Shown: positions 17,824 through 27,796, numbered from the stretch's first letter. The stretch is 64,000 nucleotides of DNA from Shewanella cyperi (GCF_017354985.1 NZ_CP071501.1:1073501-1137500), one strand, 5' to 3'. The notes: generated by a model not told the origin, from the sequence alone. Numbers and translations: made by a program.

Positions 17824-19308
17824 ATGTTGTACCTGTTGCTCCTGTTGGCTCTGGTCATACTCTGTGGTCTTTGGTGGCGCAGCGCCCGTAACCAAACGCA
17901 ATTTTTACAGCAGCTTACCCAGGCCCTTTTGCAACAGAGCCAACAGCGCACACCGCTGATCTTAAAAAACATTCCCCCCGTGTTTGAACCTTTGAGTCGT
18001 GCCCTGCAGGAATTGTTGGAGCAGTTGCCGGCCAACAATGGCCGTGACCGCTTGACCGGACTGCCCAATCGGGTGGGGTTCAAGCGGGCCATGGTGCCCC
18101 TGATGCCACTGACTGCCGGGGCATTTGTGCTGCTGGATGTGCACAGATTCCGCTTTATCAACGACTTGTTTGGTTTCGCCTTTGGCGATCAGTTGTTGGT
18201 GGCCTTTGCCGAACGCTTGAAACAGTTGCATCACAGCCCCAGGTTTATCGCCCGTCTCGATGGCGACGAGTTTTTGCTGCTGTTTGATGAGCCCATGGAT
18301 GAGTCCGCTCTCAATGGGCTCAAAGGGCGACTACAGGTGCCTTTTAAAATCCAGGACACCCTGGTCAGCCTAAAGCTGCATTTGGGGGCATTGGATCTCG
18401 AGCGCTTCCACACCGACATCAGCCAGATGCTCAGACGCCTGGATTTGGCGCTGAAGAAGGCCAGACGGGCACAGGATGGCCTGGCTTGCTACGCCGAAGG
18501 CGATGATGTGGCCCAGCTCAGGGAACTCAAGATAATCAACAGCCTGCCCAAGGCGCTCAAAAGTGGCCAATTGTATCTGGTGTATCAGCCCAAGTTTTCG
18601 ATCAAGGCCCAGGGGTGCGATCAGTTGGAGGCGCTTATTCGTTGGGATCATCCCGAGTTGGGGCGGCTGTCACCGGCGGAGTTTATTCCGCTGGCCGAAT
18701 ATGCCGGTGCCATAGGCCTGGTCAGTCATTGGGCCTTGGAGCAGGCTTTGGCACAGCAACAGCGTTGGTATGCCGAAGGCTTAAGGGTTCGGGTGGCAGT
18801 GAATCTGTCCGCCGGTGATTTGGAGAACCTTGCCCTGGTGGAAGAAGTACAGGACCGTCTGGCGCACTATGATTTGCCGGGGGAGGCGCTGGCACTGGAA
18901 ATTACCGAGGGCAGCCTGATGAACAATCTGCACCAGGCCGGTGCCATGCTCATTCGGCTGCGCGCCTTGGGGATCAAGGTGGCCATAGATGATTTTGGTA
19001 CCGGCCACTCGTCACTGGCCTACCTCAAGCACTTGCCGGTGGATGAGGTCAAAATAGACCGCTCCTTTTTGCTGGGCATGGAAAATGATGAAAGCGCCAG
19101 GCAGATCCTGCACACCAGCATCAAGTTGGCGAGACAACTGGGGTTTGAGGTAACAGTGGAAGGGGTGGAGACCCAAAACCAGCTGCGCACCCTCAAGGCC
19201 ATGGGCGCCGACAGAATTCAGGGCCTGCTTATTGCCTCACCCATGCAGGCGCCGGAGTTGGAAAGTGCCCGCGAGCGGCTGCAGTTACCAAGGCAAGCTG
19301 AGGCCTGA
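17824..19308 (+). CDS. Membrane-anchored degenerate-GGDEF/EAL phosphodiesterase
   Basis: 494 residues from the ATG at 17824 after GGAGG. An N-terminal helix (1-19) is followed by a GGDEF domain (about 75-215) whose signature reads LDGDEF near residue 144, so cyclase activity is doubtful. The EAL domain (about 235-490) keeps EALIRW, the Asn of VNLSAGD, the Glu of LEITEG, IDDFGTGHSSL, KIDRSFL and TVEGVET, so c-di-GMP hydrolysis is expected. It likely forms an operon with the HDOD gene upstream. Confidence 0.88.
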   Translation: MLYLLLLLALVILCGLWWRSARNQTQFLQQLTQALLQQSQQRTPLILKNIPPVFEPLSRALQELLEQLPANNGRDRLTGLPNRVGFKRAMVPLMPLTAGAFVLLDVHRFRFINDLFGFAFGDQLLVAFAERLKQLHHSPRFIARLDGDEFLLLFDEPMDESALNGLKGRLQVPFKIQDTLVSLKLHLGALDLERFHTDISQMLRRLDLALKKARRAQDGLACYAEGDDVAQLRELKIINSLPKALKSGQLYLVYQPKFSIKAQGCDQLEALIRWDHPELGRLSPAEFIPLAEYAGAIGLVSHWALEQALAQQQRWYAEGLRVRVAVNLSAGDLENLALVEEVQDRLAHYDLPGEALALEITEGSLMNNLHQAGAMLIRLRALGIKVAIDDFGTGHSSLAYLKHLPVDEVKIDRSFLLGMENDESARQILHTSIKLARQLGFEVTVEGVETQNQLRTLKAMGADRIQGLLIASPMQAPELESARERLQLPRQAEA

Positions 19309-19317
19309 AGGCTCAAC

Positions 19318-19755
19318 TCATACAGACAGCTGCAGTGCCTCCAGGCTTGCCAGCATCCGGGGTGTCATGGGGGACAGCTGCCGGTTCTGATTCATGCATA
19401 CCATTTCTATATAGGCGCTGACGGCCGCTTTCTGGCCTCCCGGGCGCCAAATTTCCTGCTGCCACAGGGTGCGGTACTTGCTCTCGATAATAAAGCGGGT
19501 ACGGACCTCGACAACCTCGGCAAACTCGACCCCATCATGGCACAGCATGTCACAGCGGTATACCGCAAACCCCAGCCCCTGTTGGTGCCATAACTGCTTT
19601 AAGGTATCTGCACCAATCACCTGTTCGCGGGCGCGTTCGAAGTATTTGATAAAATTGGCATGGTAGACGACTCCGGAAAAATCCGTGTCTTCATAGTAGA
19701 TTTGTACCGGGAAACTGAAACTGCGGCACTGACTGAAATCGGCTTTCTGACTCAA
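19318..19755 (-). CDS. YbgC/FadM-family acyl-CoA thioesterase (hotdog fold)
   Basis: 145 residues. The 4HBT signature IYYEDTDFSGVVYHANFIKYFERARE (about 18-43, catalytic Asp in DTDFSG) defines the YbgC-like group that hydrolyses acyl-CoA esters. The neighbours are not tol-pal genes, so it is probably not the Tol-associated YbgC itself. It faces the GGDEF/EAL gene convergently with a 9-bp gap. Confidence 0.85.
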   Translation of the reverse strand: MSQKADFSQCRSFSFPVQIYYEDTDFSGVVYHANFIKYFERAREQVIGADTLKQLWHQQGLGFAVYRCDMLCHDGVEFAEVVEVRTRFIIESKYRTLWQQEIWRPGGQKAAVSAYIEMVCMNQNRQLSPMTPRMLASLEALQLSV

Positions 19756-19818
19756 GGCTTGGCTTCTAGGCTGGGAGATAAAATCGGCGTCCAGTGTACC
19801 ACAGAGTCCAAGCCTTGC

Positions 19819-20544
19819 TTACTGCGCCAATTCGGTGAGCAACTGCTGGTATTCGCCGTCGCGCATCAACTCGGCCAAACCCGCATCCAGACTGGCGGCC
19901 AACTCTGCAGCAGCGGGTAAAGTGCGGGAGAAGGCCAGATAAATATTGCTCTCATGGTTGGCGAAGGCCGGCACTATCTCGTCCTCCACCCCCATGCGCT
20001 TCAGGTATTGGCTGGCCACCAGATCGTACATCACAGCCCCCTGAATGCGGCCGCACAATAACAGGTTAATCAGCTGCTGCTGACTGCTCACCTCCAGCAA
20101 CCGCAGGTTTTTCAGGGAGGCAAACTCGTCGCCGTATTCATATCCTTCCATCACCCCTATCACAGTCCCCACGGGGAGCAGGTGTTTATCACGGGCGGGC
20201 AGGGGACGCTGGCGGTATTCATAGAAGGAAGCCTTGGCCACAAACAAGGGCGTTGCGCCGAATACAAACCTGTCTTCCGTGCTTTGCTGACGGGCCACAT
20301 TGAACACCCCATCCACCTGGCCTTTTTCGGCCATCATCAGGGCACGGGAATAGGGCACCACCAGGGAGTCGACCTTAACACCGCTTTTGGCAAAGGCACG
20401 TTTGATAAGTTCATGGGACAAGCCGCGACCGGCATCATCGGCGAAGGGGGGCCAACTGTCTTCCGCCGCCAATTGCAATGAGGTTTGATTGGCGCCGACA
20501 GCCTGGGTCAGCAGAGAGAGAAAAAGGAGGAAAATGATGCGCAT
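19819..20544 (-). CDS. Periplasmic amino-acid-type solute-binding protein
   Basis: 241 residues from the ATG at 20544, which begins a clean signal peptide (MRIIFLLFLSLLTQAVGA); longer in-frame starts to 20643 are less likely. The mature part is a SBP_bac_3 fold (LAAEDSWPPFADDAGRGLSHEL, VPYSRALMMAEKGQVDGVFN). No ABC permease or ATPase is nearby. Orphan binding proteins of this kind are frequent in Shewanella and may feed sensory proteins. Confidence 0.8.
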   Translation of the reverse strand: MRIIFLLFLSLLTQAVGANQTSLQLAAEDSWPPFADDAGRGLSHELIKRAFAKSGVKVDSLVVPYSRALMMAEKGQVDGVFNVARQQSTEDRFVFGATPLFVAKASFYEYRQRPLPARDKHLLPVGTVIGVMEGYEYGDEFASLKNLRLLEVSSQQQLINLLLCGRIQGAVMYDLVASQYLKRMGVEDEIVPAFANHESNIYLAFSRTLPAAAELAASLDAGLAELMRDGEYQQLLTELAQ

Positions 20545-20852
20545 GACTGTCCCTGTAGTCCTGTCCATTTGCTGCGAATAATAACCCGCATCCAGAAGGA
20601 ACAACAGCAACAAATTGCGCATATTGAATGCAGCATATCGCAAATTGAGTGAAAGTGATTAAGCCGTCTTTGGTTAGAAAAATGGCTGCTGTAAACGAGA
20701 CATCTCAAAATCATATTGGTTTAGTGGGCTTGGGCTGCACAGGCTGTTTGAGTCGCGTATCCAGTTAGGTCATACTGCACCAATCAACCTCGGGATTGTT
20801 GTCGGCCCGGCAAGGAACGGCCAGCTGAAACAGTGACATTGGATGTGGATTT
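20545..20852. other. Divergent intergenic region
   Basis: 308 bp between divergent genes for the solute-binding protein and the HD-GYP protein. It must hold both promoters. I see no strong -35/-10 pair, operator palindrome or RNA gene. Confidence 0.5.
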
Positions 20853-22124
20853 ATGCTTAAAGAACATAACATTGCAGAAGTCAGCGTCGGCATGTACGTC
20901 GTTGAAATCACCGCGCCAAAAGACAAGTTTCGTCTCCGCAGCCAGGGGTGGCTGGAGAGCGAACGTGTTATTGAGGCCCTAAGACGCAAGGGGGTGGAGC
21001 GGCTGTTAATCGATGGCAGCAAAACCCGCGACGCAGAGCCCCTTGTCGCTCAAGCGTCCACTGAGACCCAGGCGGCGCCGCTGAAAAAAACGGTCGCTCC
21101 CCGGGAAGTCAAGACGCCCAAGCCTGCCACTGCATCGGCAGCTGTGCCGGGTGCCGGAAAGAGTGGATCTCGCGGGCTGGCCAAGGAAGAGATCATCAAG
21201 GCCAAGCAGGTTTTCGATGAGTCCAAGGCCATCCAAAAGGGGCTGTTTCACAATGCCCAGCACGGCCTGCCGCTGGACATGCCCTCGGTGAACAAGATCA
21301 CCTCTGAATCCACCGAGGTGATCTTCAACAATCCCGATGCCCTGGCCTGCGTAATCAACATCCGTAAAAAAGACGAATATTTGCTGGAACACTCGGTGGC
21401 GGTGTCGGTGCTGATGACCATGTTTGCCGTGTATCTGAAGCTGGACAAGGACATCATTCAGCAACTGGCCATAGGTGCCTATCTGCACGATGTGGGCAAG
21501 ATAATGGTGCCTGACGCCATACTCAACAAACCCGGCAAGCTGAGCGATGCCGAGTTTGAGCTGATGAAGTCACACGCCAGTCACTCCATCGCCATCATGC
21601 GCAAAACCCCGGGCCTGAGCCCCTTGAGCCTGGAGGTGGCGGCGCTGCACCACGAGAAACTCAACGGCAAGGGTTATCCCATGGGTGTCAGCAGCGAGCA
21701 AATCAGCCGCTACGGCCGCATGATCAGCATCTGCGACATCTTCGATGCCCTGACTGCCAACCGCTGTTACAAGGATGGCTATTCCCAGGTGAAGGCCTTC
21801 AATATTCTGCGGGCGCTGGCGGCCAACAATGAGCTGGATGCCGAGTTGGTGGATCAATTCATCCGCTGCATGGGGGTCTATCCCGTGGGCTCTGTGGTGC
21901 AGCTGGAGTCAAACCGTCTGGCGATAGTGGAAAGCCGCAATGCTCACGACCCTATCCGTCCCAGGGTCAGACCCTTCTATCACATCAGCCCCAAGCGCTT
22001 CGAGGTGGGTGAGGACATAGATTTGGCTACCGTGACCGATGACCTGATAGTCAAATGTGTCCGTGCCGATGACTTCAACCTGGATATGCAGGAAATCCTC
22101 GACCTGCTGGCACACGAAGGTTAA
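20853..22124 (+). CDS. DUF3391/HD-GYP c-di-GMP phosphodiesterase
   Basis: 423 residues. An N-terminal DUF3391 domain (about 1-125; LKEHNIAEVSVGMYVVEI) precedes an Ala/Pro/Lys-rich linker and an HD-GYP domain (about 150-330). The metal and signature residues are intact: YLHDVGKIMVP near 210 and HHEKLNGKGYP near 271, then DIFDALTANRCYK. Hydrolysis of c-di-GMP to GMP is expected. This is the third cyclic-di-GMP-related gene within 5 kb. Confidence 0.92.
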   Translation: MLKEHNIAEVSVGMYVVEITAPKDKFRLRSQGWLESERVIEALRRKGVERLLIDGSKTRDAEPLVAQASTETQAAPLKKTVAPREVKTPKPATASAAVPGAGKSGSRGLAKEEIIKAKQVFDESKAIQKGLFHNAQHGLPLDMPSVNKITSESTEVIFNNPDALACVINIRKKDEYLLEHSVAVSVLMTMFAVYLKLDKDIIQQLAIGAYLHDVGKIMVPDAILNKPGKLSDAEFELMKSHASHSIAIMRKTPGLSPLSLEVAALHHEKLNGKGYPMGVSSEQISRYGRMISICDIFDALTANRCYKDGYSQVKAFNILRALAANNELDAELVDQFIRCMGVYPVGSVVQLESNRLAIVESRNAHDPIRPRVRPFYHISPKRFEVGEDIDLATVTDDLIVKCVRADDFNLDMQEILDLLAHEG

Positions 22125-22169
22125 GCCCCTTGCTATTCAGAGCCACTGACTGAGCCGAAACGCGCCAAC

Positions 22170-22197
22170 AAAAAGGAGACCCTAAGGTCTCCTTTTT
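22170..22197. terminator. Bidirectional terminator between HD-GYP gene and ettA
   Basis: AAAAGGAGACC and GGTCTCCTTTTT form an 11-bp stem with loop CTAA. The A run on the left and T run on the right serve both convergent genes. Confidence 0.9.
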
Positions 22198-22214
22198 ATG
22201 CCTGAGGCAAGCGC

Positions 22215-23882
22215 TTACTTGGTCATGCGCTTGTACTTGAGCCTGTGCGGTTCAACTACATCGGCGCCATAGGTGTTCTTAAGCCAGGCAGAGTACTCTG
22301 TGTAGTTGCCTTCGTAGAAGTTCACCTGACCCTCGTCGCGGTAGTCGAGGATATGGGTACAGATACGGTCGAGGAACCAACGGTCGTGCGAAATAACCAT
22401 GGCGCAGCCGGGGAATTCCAACAGGGCTTCTTCCAGGGCGCGCAGGGTTTCCACGTCCAAATCGTTGGTGGGTTCGTCGAGCAGCAGCACGTTGCCGCCG
22501 GCTTGCAGCAGCTTGGCCAGGTGCACCCGGTTGCGCTCACCACCGGACAGGGTGCCGATGATCTTTTGCTGATCGGCGCCGCGGAAGTTGAAGCGGCCCA
22601 CGTAGGCACGGCTTGGGATCTCCAGGTTGTTGATACGCATGATGTCCTGGCCGCCGGAGATTTCCTGCCACACGGTATTCTTGTCGTTCATTGAGTCGCG
22701 GAACTGCTCAACCGACGCCAGCTGTACAGTGTCACCCAGATCTATGCTGCCGCTGTCGGGCTGCTCTGTGCCGGTCAGCATGCGGAACAGGGTCGATTTA
22801 CCGGCACCGTTGGCACCGATAATGCCGACTATGGCGCCCTTGGGCACAGAGAAGGACAGGTTGTCGATAAGTACCCTGTCGCCATAGCTCTTGGTCAGGT
22901 TGTTCACCTCAATAACCTTGTCACCCAAACGAGGCCCGGGCGGAATAAACAGCTCGTTGGTCTCGTTGCGGCGTTGGTAATCCGAGCTGTTCAGCTCTTC
23001 GAAGCGGTTCATACGGGCCTTGCCCTTTGACTGACGGCCCTTGGCACCCTGACGCACCCATTCCAATTCCTTGGCAATGGTCTTTTGACGGGCGCTTTCG
23101 GTGGCGGCCTCCTGCTTCAGACGGGCATCTTTCTGTTCCAGCCAGCTGGAGTAGTTACCCTGCCAGGGAATACCCTCACCGCGGTCCAGTTCCAGGATCC
23201 AGCCGGCGGCATTGTCGAGGAAGTAACGGTCGTGGGTAATGGCTACCACAGTACCGGCATATTCCTGCAGGAAGTGCTCCAGCCAGGCCACGGATTCGGC
23301 ATCCAGGTGGTTGGTGGGTTCGTCGAGCAGCAGCATCTCCGGCTTTTCCAGCAGCAGGCGGCACAGGGCCACCCGGCGGCGTTCACCACCTGACAGCACC
23401 TCGATTTTCTCGTCCCAATCCGGCAGACGCAGGGCGTCGGCGGCGCGCTCGAGGATATGGTCCAGGTTGTGGGCATCCTGGGACTGGATGATGGCTTCCA
23501 GCTCCCCTTGCTCCCGTGCCAGGGCATCGAAGTCGGCATCGGGATCGGCGTAGGCGGCGTACACTTCGTCCAGACGTTTGAGGGCATTCTTGGCCTCGTG
23601 TACCGCTTCTTCTATGGCTTCACGCACCGTCTGGTTCGGGTTCAGTTTTGGTTCCTGGGGCAGGTAACCAATTTTCAGACCCGGCATGGGGCGGGCTTCA
23701 CCCTCAATTTCCGTGTCCAGGCCGGCCATGATGCGCAGCAAAGTGGACTTACCCGAGCCGTTCAGACCCAAAACACCAATCTTGGCGCCGGGGAAGAAAC
23801 TCAATGAAATGTCTTTAAGAATTTGCTTCTTGGGCGGCACTATCTTGCCGACCCTGAGCATGCTGTAAACGAACTGAGCCAT
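22215..23882 (-). CDS. ettA: Energy-dependent translational throttle protein EttA (ABC-F)
   Basis: 555 residues from the ATG at 23882 (MAQFVYSMLRVGKIVPPKKQ), the size of E. coli EttA. Two ABC domains have Walker A GLNGSGKST and GANGAGKST and signatures LSGGERRR and LSGGERNR, joined by the P-site tRNA interaction motif linker; no membrane segment. EttA binds the ribosomal E site and gates the first elongation step according to ATP/ADP ratio. Divergent from glyA. Confidence 0.95.
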   Translation of the reverse strand: MAQFVYSMLRVGKIVPPKKQILKDISLSFFPGAKIGVLGLNGSGKSTLLRIMAGLDTEIEGEARPMPGLKIGYLPQEPKLNPNQTVREAIEEAVHEAKNALKRLDEVYAAYADPDADFDALAREQGELEAIIQSQDAHNLDHILERAADALRLPDWDEKIEVLSGGERRRVALCRLLLEKPEMLLLDEPTNHLDAESVAWLEHFLQEYAGTVVAITHDRYFLDNAAGWILELDRGEGIPWQGNYSSWLEQKDARLKQEAATESARQKTIAKELEWVRQGAKGRQSKGKARMNRFEELNSSDYQRRNETNELFIPPGPRLGDKVIEVNNLTKSYGDRVLIDNLSFSVPKGAIVGIIGANGAGKSTLFRMLTGTEQPDSGSIDLGDTVQLASVEQFRDSMNDKNTVWQEISGGQDIMRINNLEIPSRAYVGRFNFRGADQQKIIGTLSGGERNRVHLAKLLQAGGNVLLLDEPTNDLDVETLRALEEALLEFPGCAMVISHDRWFLDRICTHILDYRDEGQVNFYEGNYTEYSAWLKNTYGADVVEPHRLKYKRMTK

Positions 23883-23978
23883 GAAAGATTCTCTGATCCA
23901 AAAAAATTGTCGGCAGTTTACCAATTTGCCTCTGTTACTGCCAGATGGCTGCCGGGGAATAGCTTCACTGCGGAACTG

Positions 23979-23992
23979 TTTTCATCATGAAA
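23979..23992. promoter_or_regulatory. Palindrome upstream of glyA
   Basis: TTTCAT-C-ATGAAA (23980-23992) is a perfect 13-bp palindrome about 115 bp before glyA, and TTTTCATCAT recurs at 24017-24026. glyA is regulated by PurR and MetR in E. coli, but this sequence is not a clean match to either consensus; the regulator is unknown. Confidence 0.35.
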
Positions 23993-24106
23993 CACAGTCA
24001 TTGGCTGTGAGACGGATTTTCATCATCATGCGGCTGGGCTTGAAGCCGTTTGCAGAGTAGAATACCGCGCAACCCTACCTATAAGATTTGCCAGCTGGAG
24101 TGACCA

Positions 24107-25360
24107 ATGCTGAACAAAACCATGAATATTGCCGACTATGATCCCGAGCTGTTCCAGGCGATCCAGGACGAAACCCTGCGTCAGGAAGAGCACATTGAGC
24201 TTATCGCCTCCGAGAACTACACCTCTCCCCGCGTGATGCAGGCTCAGGGTTCACAGCTGACCAACAAGTACGCAGAAGGTTATCCCGGCAAGCGTTACTA
24301 CGGTGGTTGTGAGTATGTCGACGTAGTGGAAACCCTGGCCATTGAGCGTGCCAAGGAACTGTTCGGTGCCACTTTCGCCAACGTGCAGCCTCACTCCGGC
24401 TCCCAGGCCAACATGGCCGTATACATGACTCTGCTGCAACCCGGTGACACAGTACTGGGTATGAACCTGGCCCACGGTGGCCACCTGACCCACGGTTCAC
24501 CGGTGAACTTTTCAGGCAAGCTGTACAACATCATTCCTTACGGCATCGATGAAGCCGGCAAGATTGACTACGTTGAGCTGGAGCGCCTGGCACTGGAGCA
24601 CAAGCCCAAGATGATCATCGGTGGCTTCTCCGCATACTCGGGCATAGTTGACTGGGCCAAGCTGCGTGAAATCGCCGACAAGATTGGCGCCTACCTGTTT
24701 GTTGACATGGCCCACGTGGCCGGTCTGATTGCCGCCGGTGTGTACCCCAACCCCGTGCCACACGCCCACGTGGTGACTTCTACCACCCACAAGACCCTGG
24801 CCGGTCCCCGTGGTGGTTTGATCATCTCTGCTGCCGACGATGAAGAGCTGTACAAGAAGCTGAACTCTGCGGTATTCCCTGGTGGTCAGGGTGGTCCTCT
24901 GATGCACGTGATCGCCGGTAAAGCCGTGGCCTTCAAGGAAGCCCTGGAGCCAGAATTCAAGGTATACCAACAGCAGGTTGTGGCCAACGCCAAGGCCATG
25001 GTGGAAGTGTTCAAGTCCCGCGGCTACAAGATAGTTTCCGGCGGTACCGACAACCACCTGATGCTGCTGGATCTCATCGGTCGCGATCTGACCGGTAAAG
25101 AAGCCGATGCAGCCCTGGGCCGCGCCAACATCACGGTCAACAAGAACTCAGTGCCAAACGACCCACGTTCACCCTTTGTGACCTCGGGTATCCGTATCGG
25201 TACTCCGGCCATCACCCGCCGCGGTTTCAAGGAAGCCGAAGCCCGTGAACTGACCGGCTGGATCTGTGACGTGCTGGACAATGCCAAAGACGACGCAGTT
25301 ATCGAGCGCGTGAAAGGTCAGGTACTGGAACTGTGCGCCCGTTTCCCTGTTTACGGTTAA
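24107..25360 (+). CDS. glyA: Serine hydroxymethyltransferase
   Basis: 417 residues, identical in length to E. coli GlyA, with the same opening ([30 protein letters not shown]). The PLP-binding lysine lies in [15 protein letters not shown]. It interconverts serine and glycine with transfer of a one-carbon unit to tetrahydrofolate. It is followed by a terminator and then nrdR. Confidence 0.98.
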   Translation: MLNKTMNIADYDPELFQAIQDETLRQEEHIELIASENYTSPRVMQAQGSQLTNKYAEGYPGKRYYGGCEYVDVVETLAIERAKELFGATFANVQPHSGSQANMAVYMTLLQPGDTVLGMNLAHGGHLTHGSPVNFSGKLYNIIPYGIDEAGKIDYVELERLALEHKPKMIIGGFSAYSGIVDWAKLREIADKIGAYLFVDMAHVAGLIAAGVYPNPVPHAHVVTSTTHKTLAGPRGGLIISAADDEELYKKLNSAVFPGGQGGPLMHVIAGKAVAFKEALEPEFKVYQQQVVANAKAMVEVFKSRGYKIVSGGTDNHLMLLDLIGRDLTGKEADAALGRANITVNKNSVPNDPRSPFVTSGIRIGTPAITRRGFKEAEARELTGWICDVLDNAKDDAVIERVKGQVLELCARFPVYG

Positions 25361-25386
25361 CCTTTTAACCTGAATAGGATACACTC

Positions 25387-25414
25387 ATGGCCGCTGCTCA
25401 AGCGGCCATTTTAT
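25387..25414 (+). terminator. Intrinsic terminator after glyA
   Basis: ATGGCCGCT and AGCGGCCAT (25387-25395 and 25401-25409) form a perfect 9-bp stem with loop GCTCA, followed by TTTATTTG. Confidence 0.85.
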
Positions 25415-25463
25415 TTGCTCCGTTTTTGCTCCAATTAGTCCAGTTTCCGCACCAGGAGGCCCC

Positions 25464-25916
25464 ATGCACTGCCCATTTTGCAACGCAACCGATACCAAGG
25501 TCATAGACTCACGGCTGGTGGGGGAAGGGCATCAGGTACGGCGGCGGCGGGAGTGCACCGAGTGCCACGAGCGCTTCACCACCTTTGAAGGTGCCGAACT
25601 GGTGATGCCCAGGGTCATCAAGCGTGACGGCAGCCGTCAGCCCTTCGATGAAGAGAAGCTGCGCGGCGGCATGCTGCGGGCGGTTGAAAAACGCCCGGTG
25701 TCCATGGATCAGATAGAAGAAGCCCTGACCAAGATTAAATCCACCCTGCGCGCCACCGGCGAGCGGGAAGTGCCATCGGAAATGATTGGCAACCTGATGA
25801 TGGACAGCCTGATTGAACTCGACAAAGTGGCCTATATCCGCTTTGCTTCTGTGTATCGCGCCTTCGAAGACGTGTCCGAGTTCGGTGAGGCCATCGCCAG
25901 GCTGCAAAAGAACTAA
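25464..25916 (+). CDS. nrdR: Transcriptional repressor NrdR
   Basis: 150 residues. A zinc ribbon ([17 protein letters not shown] and [12 protein letters not shown]; four Cys) is followed by an ATP-cone domain ([20 protein letters not shown]). NrdR senses ATP/dATP and represses ribonucleotide reductase genes. It precedes ribD, the arrangement seen in many gammaproteobacteria. Confidence 0.97.
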   Translation: MHCPFCNATDTKVIDSRLVGEGHQVRRRRECTECHERFTTFEGAELVMPRVIKRDGSRQPFDEEKLRGGMLRAVEKRPVSMDQIEEALTKIKSTLRATGEREVPSEMIGNLMMDSLIELDKVAYIRFASVYRAFEDVSEFGEAIARLQKN

Positions 25917-25947
25917 TCTCATCAAAACAGATAACAGGCATAGTGTT

Positions 25948-27075
25948 ATGTGGTCTGCAACCGATACCCAAATGATGAGCCGCGCCATCATGCTGGCGCG
26001 GCGCGGCAGTTACACCACCCGCCCCAACCCCAATGTGGGTTGCGTCATAGTGGATAGCGACGGCGCCATAGTGGGCGAGGGTTGGCATATACGTGCCGGC
26101 GGCCCCCACGCCGAGGTCCATGCCCTGCGCCAGGCGGGCGACAAGGCCCGCGGCGCCACAGCTTACGTCACCCTGGAACCCTGCAGCCATTACGGCCGCA
26201 CGCCCCCCTGCGCCAAGGCGCTGATTGAGCACGGCCTCAAGCGGGTGGTGGTGGCCATGACAGATCCCAATCCCGAGGTGGCCGGTCGCGGCATTAAACT
26301 ATTGCAGGATGCCGGTATCGAGGTGGAATCCGGCCTGCTGGAAGGCGATGCCCGCAGCCTGAACCCGGGATTTTTATCGCGTATGGAGCGCAAACGCCCC
26401 TATGTGCGGGTCAAGCTGGCCGCAAGTATCGATGGCAAAACGGCCCTGGCCAACGGCGAGTCCAAATGGATTACCGGCCCTGAGGCGCGACGTGATGTGC
26501 AGCGGCTCCGGGCCCAAAGCTGCGCCCTTATAACAGGCATAGGCACAGTGCTGGCGGATGACCCCAGTCTCAATGTTCGCCATGCTGAGCTCGGCGGTTT
26601 GGGCAATAGTCTTGCCGAGGCCGAGCTGATTCAACCGGTGCGGGTGGTGCTGGACAGCAACTGCCGCATTTCGGCCAAGGCCAAACTCTTCGGAATCGAA
26701 AGCCCTGTGATCCTGGTGTCGGCCAGGCCCTATGAGCCGGAGCTGCTCAAAGCCTTGCCCCATTTTGTCAGCACCCTGGTGCTGCCATCGACCGATGGCC
26801 GCATTGATCTTGCCGCGCTGCTGACTCACTTGGGCCAGAGCTGCAATCTGGTGCTGGTGGAAGCCGGTGCCAAGCTGGCCGGCAGTTTTGTTGAGCAGGG
26901 TTTGTGCGATGAACTGGTGTTGTACCAGGCGCCCAAGATCCTCGGCAGCCATGGTCGAGATCTGCTGCAATTGCCGGACTTCCAGACCATGGATGCCATA
27001 CCTTCCCTGACTTTGGTGGACGAGCGCCGCCTGGGCCAGGACAGAAGATTTGTTTTCAGACTCGCTGCGGCCTGA
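25948..27075 (+). CDS. ribD: Bifunctional riboflavin deaminase/reductase RibD
   Basis: 375 residues from the ATG at 25948; an in-frame start inside nrdR at 25813 is discounted. The N-terminal deaminase has the zinc motif GGPHAEVHAL and EPCSHYGRTPPC. The C-terminal reductase starts near RPYVRVKLAASIDGKTA (about 150). It performs the second and third steps from GTP to riboflavin. First gene of the rib run. Confidence 0.96.
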   Translation: MWSATDTQMMSRAIMLARRGSYTTRPNPNVGCVIVDSDGAIVGEGWHIRAGGPHAEVHALRQAGDKARGATAYVTLEPCSHYGRTPPCAKALIEHGLKRVVVAMTDPNPEVAGRGIKLLQDAGIEVESGLLEGDARSLNPGFLSRMERKRPYVRVKLAASIDGKTALANGESKWITGPEARRDVQRLRAQSCALITGIGTVLADDPSLNVRHAELGGLGNSLAEAELIQPVRVVLDSNCRISAKAKLFGIESPVILVSARPYEPELLKALPHFVSTLVLPSTDGRIDLAALLTHLGQSCNLVLVEAGAKLAGSFVEQGLCDELVLYQAPKILGSHGRDLLQLPDFQTMDAIPSLTLVDERRLGQDRRFVFRLAAA

Positions 27076-27111
27076 AGGCCCCGGGACAGAGCACTAGCTA
27101 GGACAGAGTAT

Positions 27112-27765
27112 ATGTTTACCGGAATTATCGAAGCCGTCGGTACCTTGAGCAGGCTGGAGCGTATGGGCGATGACATTCGCCTCACGGTCAACAGCGGCAA
27201 GCTGGATCTCAGTGACGTGCGCCTCGGCGACAGCATAGCCACCAACGGCGTGTGCCTGACCGTGGTGCAGTGCCTGAAGGACGGCTATGTGGCCGATGTT
27301 TCCGCCGAAACGGTCAAGTTGACCGGCTTTGGTGACTATCGCCCCGGCACTAGGGTTAATCTGGAAAAGGCCGTGACCCCAACTACCCGTCTCGGCGGTC
27401 ATCTGGTCAGCGGCCACGTTGATGGTCGCGCCACTGTGGTATCCCGCAGCAACCTCGGCAAGGCCATCGAATTTTGGCTTGAAGCCCCGGCTGAGCTTGC
27501 GCGCTACATAGCCCACAAGGGCTCAATCACTATCGATGGCGTCAGTCTGACGGTCAACGAAGTGGACGGCAATCGCTTCCGCCTCACCATAGTGCCGCAC
27601 ACCGCCAGCGAAACCACCCTGCTTGAGCTGAGTGTCGGCGACAGGGTCAACTTGGAAGTGGACCAGATTGCCCGCTATCTGGAGCGGCTGATGCAATCCG
27701 GCAAAGAGCAGGGCAGCGGTGGTGTCACCATGGAGCTGCTGGCGCGCTCGGGATTTCTCGGATAA
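27112..27765 (+). CDS. ribE: Riboflavin synthase alpha subunit
   Basis: 217 residues with the two lumazine-binding repeats: MFTGIIEAVGTL...GDSIATNGVCLTV and LVSGHVDGRATV...KGSITIDGVSLTV. It dismutates two 6,7-dimethyl-8-ribityllumazine molecules to riboflavin. It starts 37 bp after ribD in the same operon. Confidence 0.97.
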   Translation: MFTGIIEAVGTLSRLERMGDDIRLTVNSGKLDLSDVRLGDSIATNGVCLTVVQCLKDGYVADVSAETVKLTGFGDYRPGTRVNLEKAVTPTTRLGGHLVSGHVDGRATVVSRSNLGKAIEFWLEAPAELARYIAHKGSITIDGVSLTVNEVDGNRFRLTIVPHTASETTLLELSVGDRVNLEVDQIARYLERLMQSGKEQGSGGVTMELLARSGFLG

Positions 27766-27768
27766 GGC

Positions 27769-27796
27769 ACGGGCGCTGTGGGCGCCCGTCATGGTT
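27769..27796 (+). terminator. Hairpin between ribE and ribBX
   Basis: ACGGGCGC (27769-27776) and GCGCCCGT (27782-27789) pair perfectly around TGTGG, then CATGGTTTTT. The interrupted T run suggests partial termination. A TAGAAT -10-like hexamer at 27833-27838 could give ribBX its own start. No FMN riboswitch sequence is present in this gap. Confidence 0.5.
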
